Shown: positions 5,083 through 5,842 of the stretch, piece by piece | How positions within the stretch are numbered: the first letter of the stretch is position 1 | Layout of the letters: each line of letters opens with the position of its first letter | Position numbers and translations under genes: made by a program | Notes under the pieces: generated by a model | What the model was told of the DNA's origin: nothing | The model's database searches: none | Seen by the model: only the letters and a program-made list of their open reading frames with translations | Assembly (NCBI GenBank): GCA_964230195.1 | Contig: CAXRGH010000170.1 | Span: 1-5,842, forward strand | Length of the DNA stretch: 5,842 nt | Direction: 5' to 3' | From: CAXRGH01 sp964230195 | Lineage (GTDB): Bacteria > Pseudomonadota > Gammaproteobacteria > Enterobacterales > Alteromonadaceae

Positions 5083-5842
5083 TTATTGGCTGATATGGTG
5101 CCAAGGCACCGGGCGGTCATAATCTTCAACGACGTCGGCAACGCCAAGGGTGAGTGCAAATAGTGCCATACGCACTAACACACCATTATCTGCCTGTCTA
5201 AATATGGCCAGATTTGGATTTGCATTCAAATCATTGTCCAATTCATTGGCTTCACTACGTGAATCTCGTGGTAGCGGATGCATGATGACGGTATTGGACT
5301 GAAAATGCTTGGTGTAAATCGCGTTGTTTAAGCGAAACTTACCACGATATCGGTTAGCTTCATCCTGTGATGGGAAGCGCTCTTCTTGAATCCGGGTTTG
5401 ATAGCAAATATCAGCCTCTACCATCCCTTCCATGTGATCAGATAACGTGATTTTATGACCAGCATTATCAATTGCATCTAGTATGCTAGTGGGCATACTC
5501 AATTCGTTGGGAGAGATGAAAGTAAAATGGATATTCTCATATTGGGTTAATAATCGAGACAGCGAATGCACTGTTCGGCCATATTTTAGGTCGCCTAACA
5601 TGGCAATGTGCATACCCTTAATATTTTTGTCCTGATGTTGCAGCTCTTTTTGAATAGTGTAGAGATCTAGTAGTGCTTGCGTTGGATGTTCGTTGGCACC
5701 ATCACCGCCATTTATCACAGGGACCCTGCTACCTTCAGCAAATTCAGCAACCGAACCGCTATCCGGATGACGCATCGCAATAATGTCTGAATAGCCGCTG
5801 AGGACTCGCGCAGTATCAAATAAGGATTCACCTTTCGCTAAG
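5083..5842 (-). CDS. pyrB: Aspartate carbamoyltransferase catalytic chain, C-terminal part (5' end outside window)
   Basis: This enzyme condenses carbamoyl phosphate with aspartate to form N-carbamoyl-aspartate, the committed step of pyrimidine synthesis. The frame is open to the window edge, giving 252 residues; comparison with E. coli PyrB suggests about 81 N-terminal residues are missing, including the STRT carbamoyl-phosphate motif. Visible are AKGES of the 80s loop (lysine equivalent to Lys84), the MRHP motif (Arg105 equivalent), GDGANEHPTQALLDLYT (His134 equivalent), LGDLKYGRTVHSL (Arg167 equivalent), the TRIQEERF aspartate-binding motif (Arg229 equivalent) and HPLPRDSR. All active-site residues in view are intact. 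The C-terminal tail after ALTLG is somewhat longer than in E. coli and ends PVPWHHISQ. No regulatory-chain gene pyrI follows; hemL does, after 25 nt. An internal ATG at 5775 is not the start, since conserved sequence continues upstream of it. Confidence 0.97.
   Translation of the reverse strand, partial: LAKGESLFDTARVLSGYSDIIAMRHPDSGSVAEFAEGSRVPVINGGDGANEHPTQALLDLYTIQKELQHQDKNIKGMHIAMLGDLKYGRTVHSLSRLLTQYENIHFTFISPNELSMPTSILDAIDNAGHKITLSDHMEGMVEADICYQTRIQEERFPSQDEANRYRGKFRLNNAIYTKHFQSNTVIMHPLPRDSRSEANELDNDLNANPNLAIFRQADNGVLVRMALFALTLGVADVVEDYDRPVPWHHISQ

Noticed and set aside
5058..5159. 34-residue N-terminal extension of hemL
   Set aside because: It overlaps the end of pyrB in another frame and does not resemble HemL; the ATG at 5057 gives the family's usual length.

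Overview
The window looks like chromosomal DNA of a marine-type gammaproteobacterium, most likely in or near the Alteromonadales (Shewanella/Alteromonas-like). This placement is inferred from a gamma-type 5S rRNA, a pyrB-hemL gene pair that I recall from Shewanella-like genomes, and a TIGR02450-type Trp-rich small protein. No identification was computed. The window begins inside a 5S rRNA gene and ends inside pyrB. Between these two housekeeping anchors lies about 3.6 kb of accessory regulatory genes.

Left edge (1-118): the last 74 nt of a 5S rRNA on the + strand, closing an rRNA operon, followed by a strong intrinsic terminator. About 330 nt without a convincing gene follow. They end in a good sigma70-type promoter (TTGACA / TATTCT) whose spacer contains a perfect 6-bp inverted repeat.

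Two-component module (451-2114, + strand): a soluble GAF-domain histidine kinase and, 47 nt downstream, a stand-alone CheY-like receiver protein. All phosphotransfer residues are present in both. Neither protein has a DNA-binding or enzymatic output domain, so any output must go through a protein partner or a further relay step.

Middle (2198-3702): on the - strand, an ECF (FecI-like) sigma factor is followed downstream by a 68-residue Trp-rich TIGR02450 protein. On the + strand, divergent from the sigma factor, is a small NTF2/SnoaL-fold protein. No FecR-like or other anti-sigma gene is visible next to the sigma factor. The control logic of this block (cytosolic kinase, output-less receiver, orphan ECF sigma, NTF2-like protein) is the most interesting part of the window, but the functional links are inference from proximity.

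Right edge (3774-5842, - strand): hemL (glutamate-1-semialdehyde aminomutase, tetrapyrrole synthesis) directly follows pyrB (aspartate carbamoyltransferase catalytic chain, pyrimidine synthesis; 5' end outside the window) with a 25-nt gap, so the two are probably co-transcribed. No pyrI lies between them.

I found no insertion sequence, CRISPR array, tRNA or phage gene. I see one clearly supported unusual gene arrangement and several weaker regulatory candidates, not a clearly new defence or mobile system.
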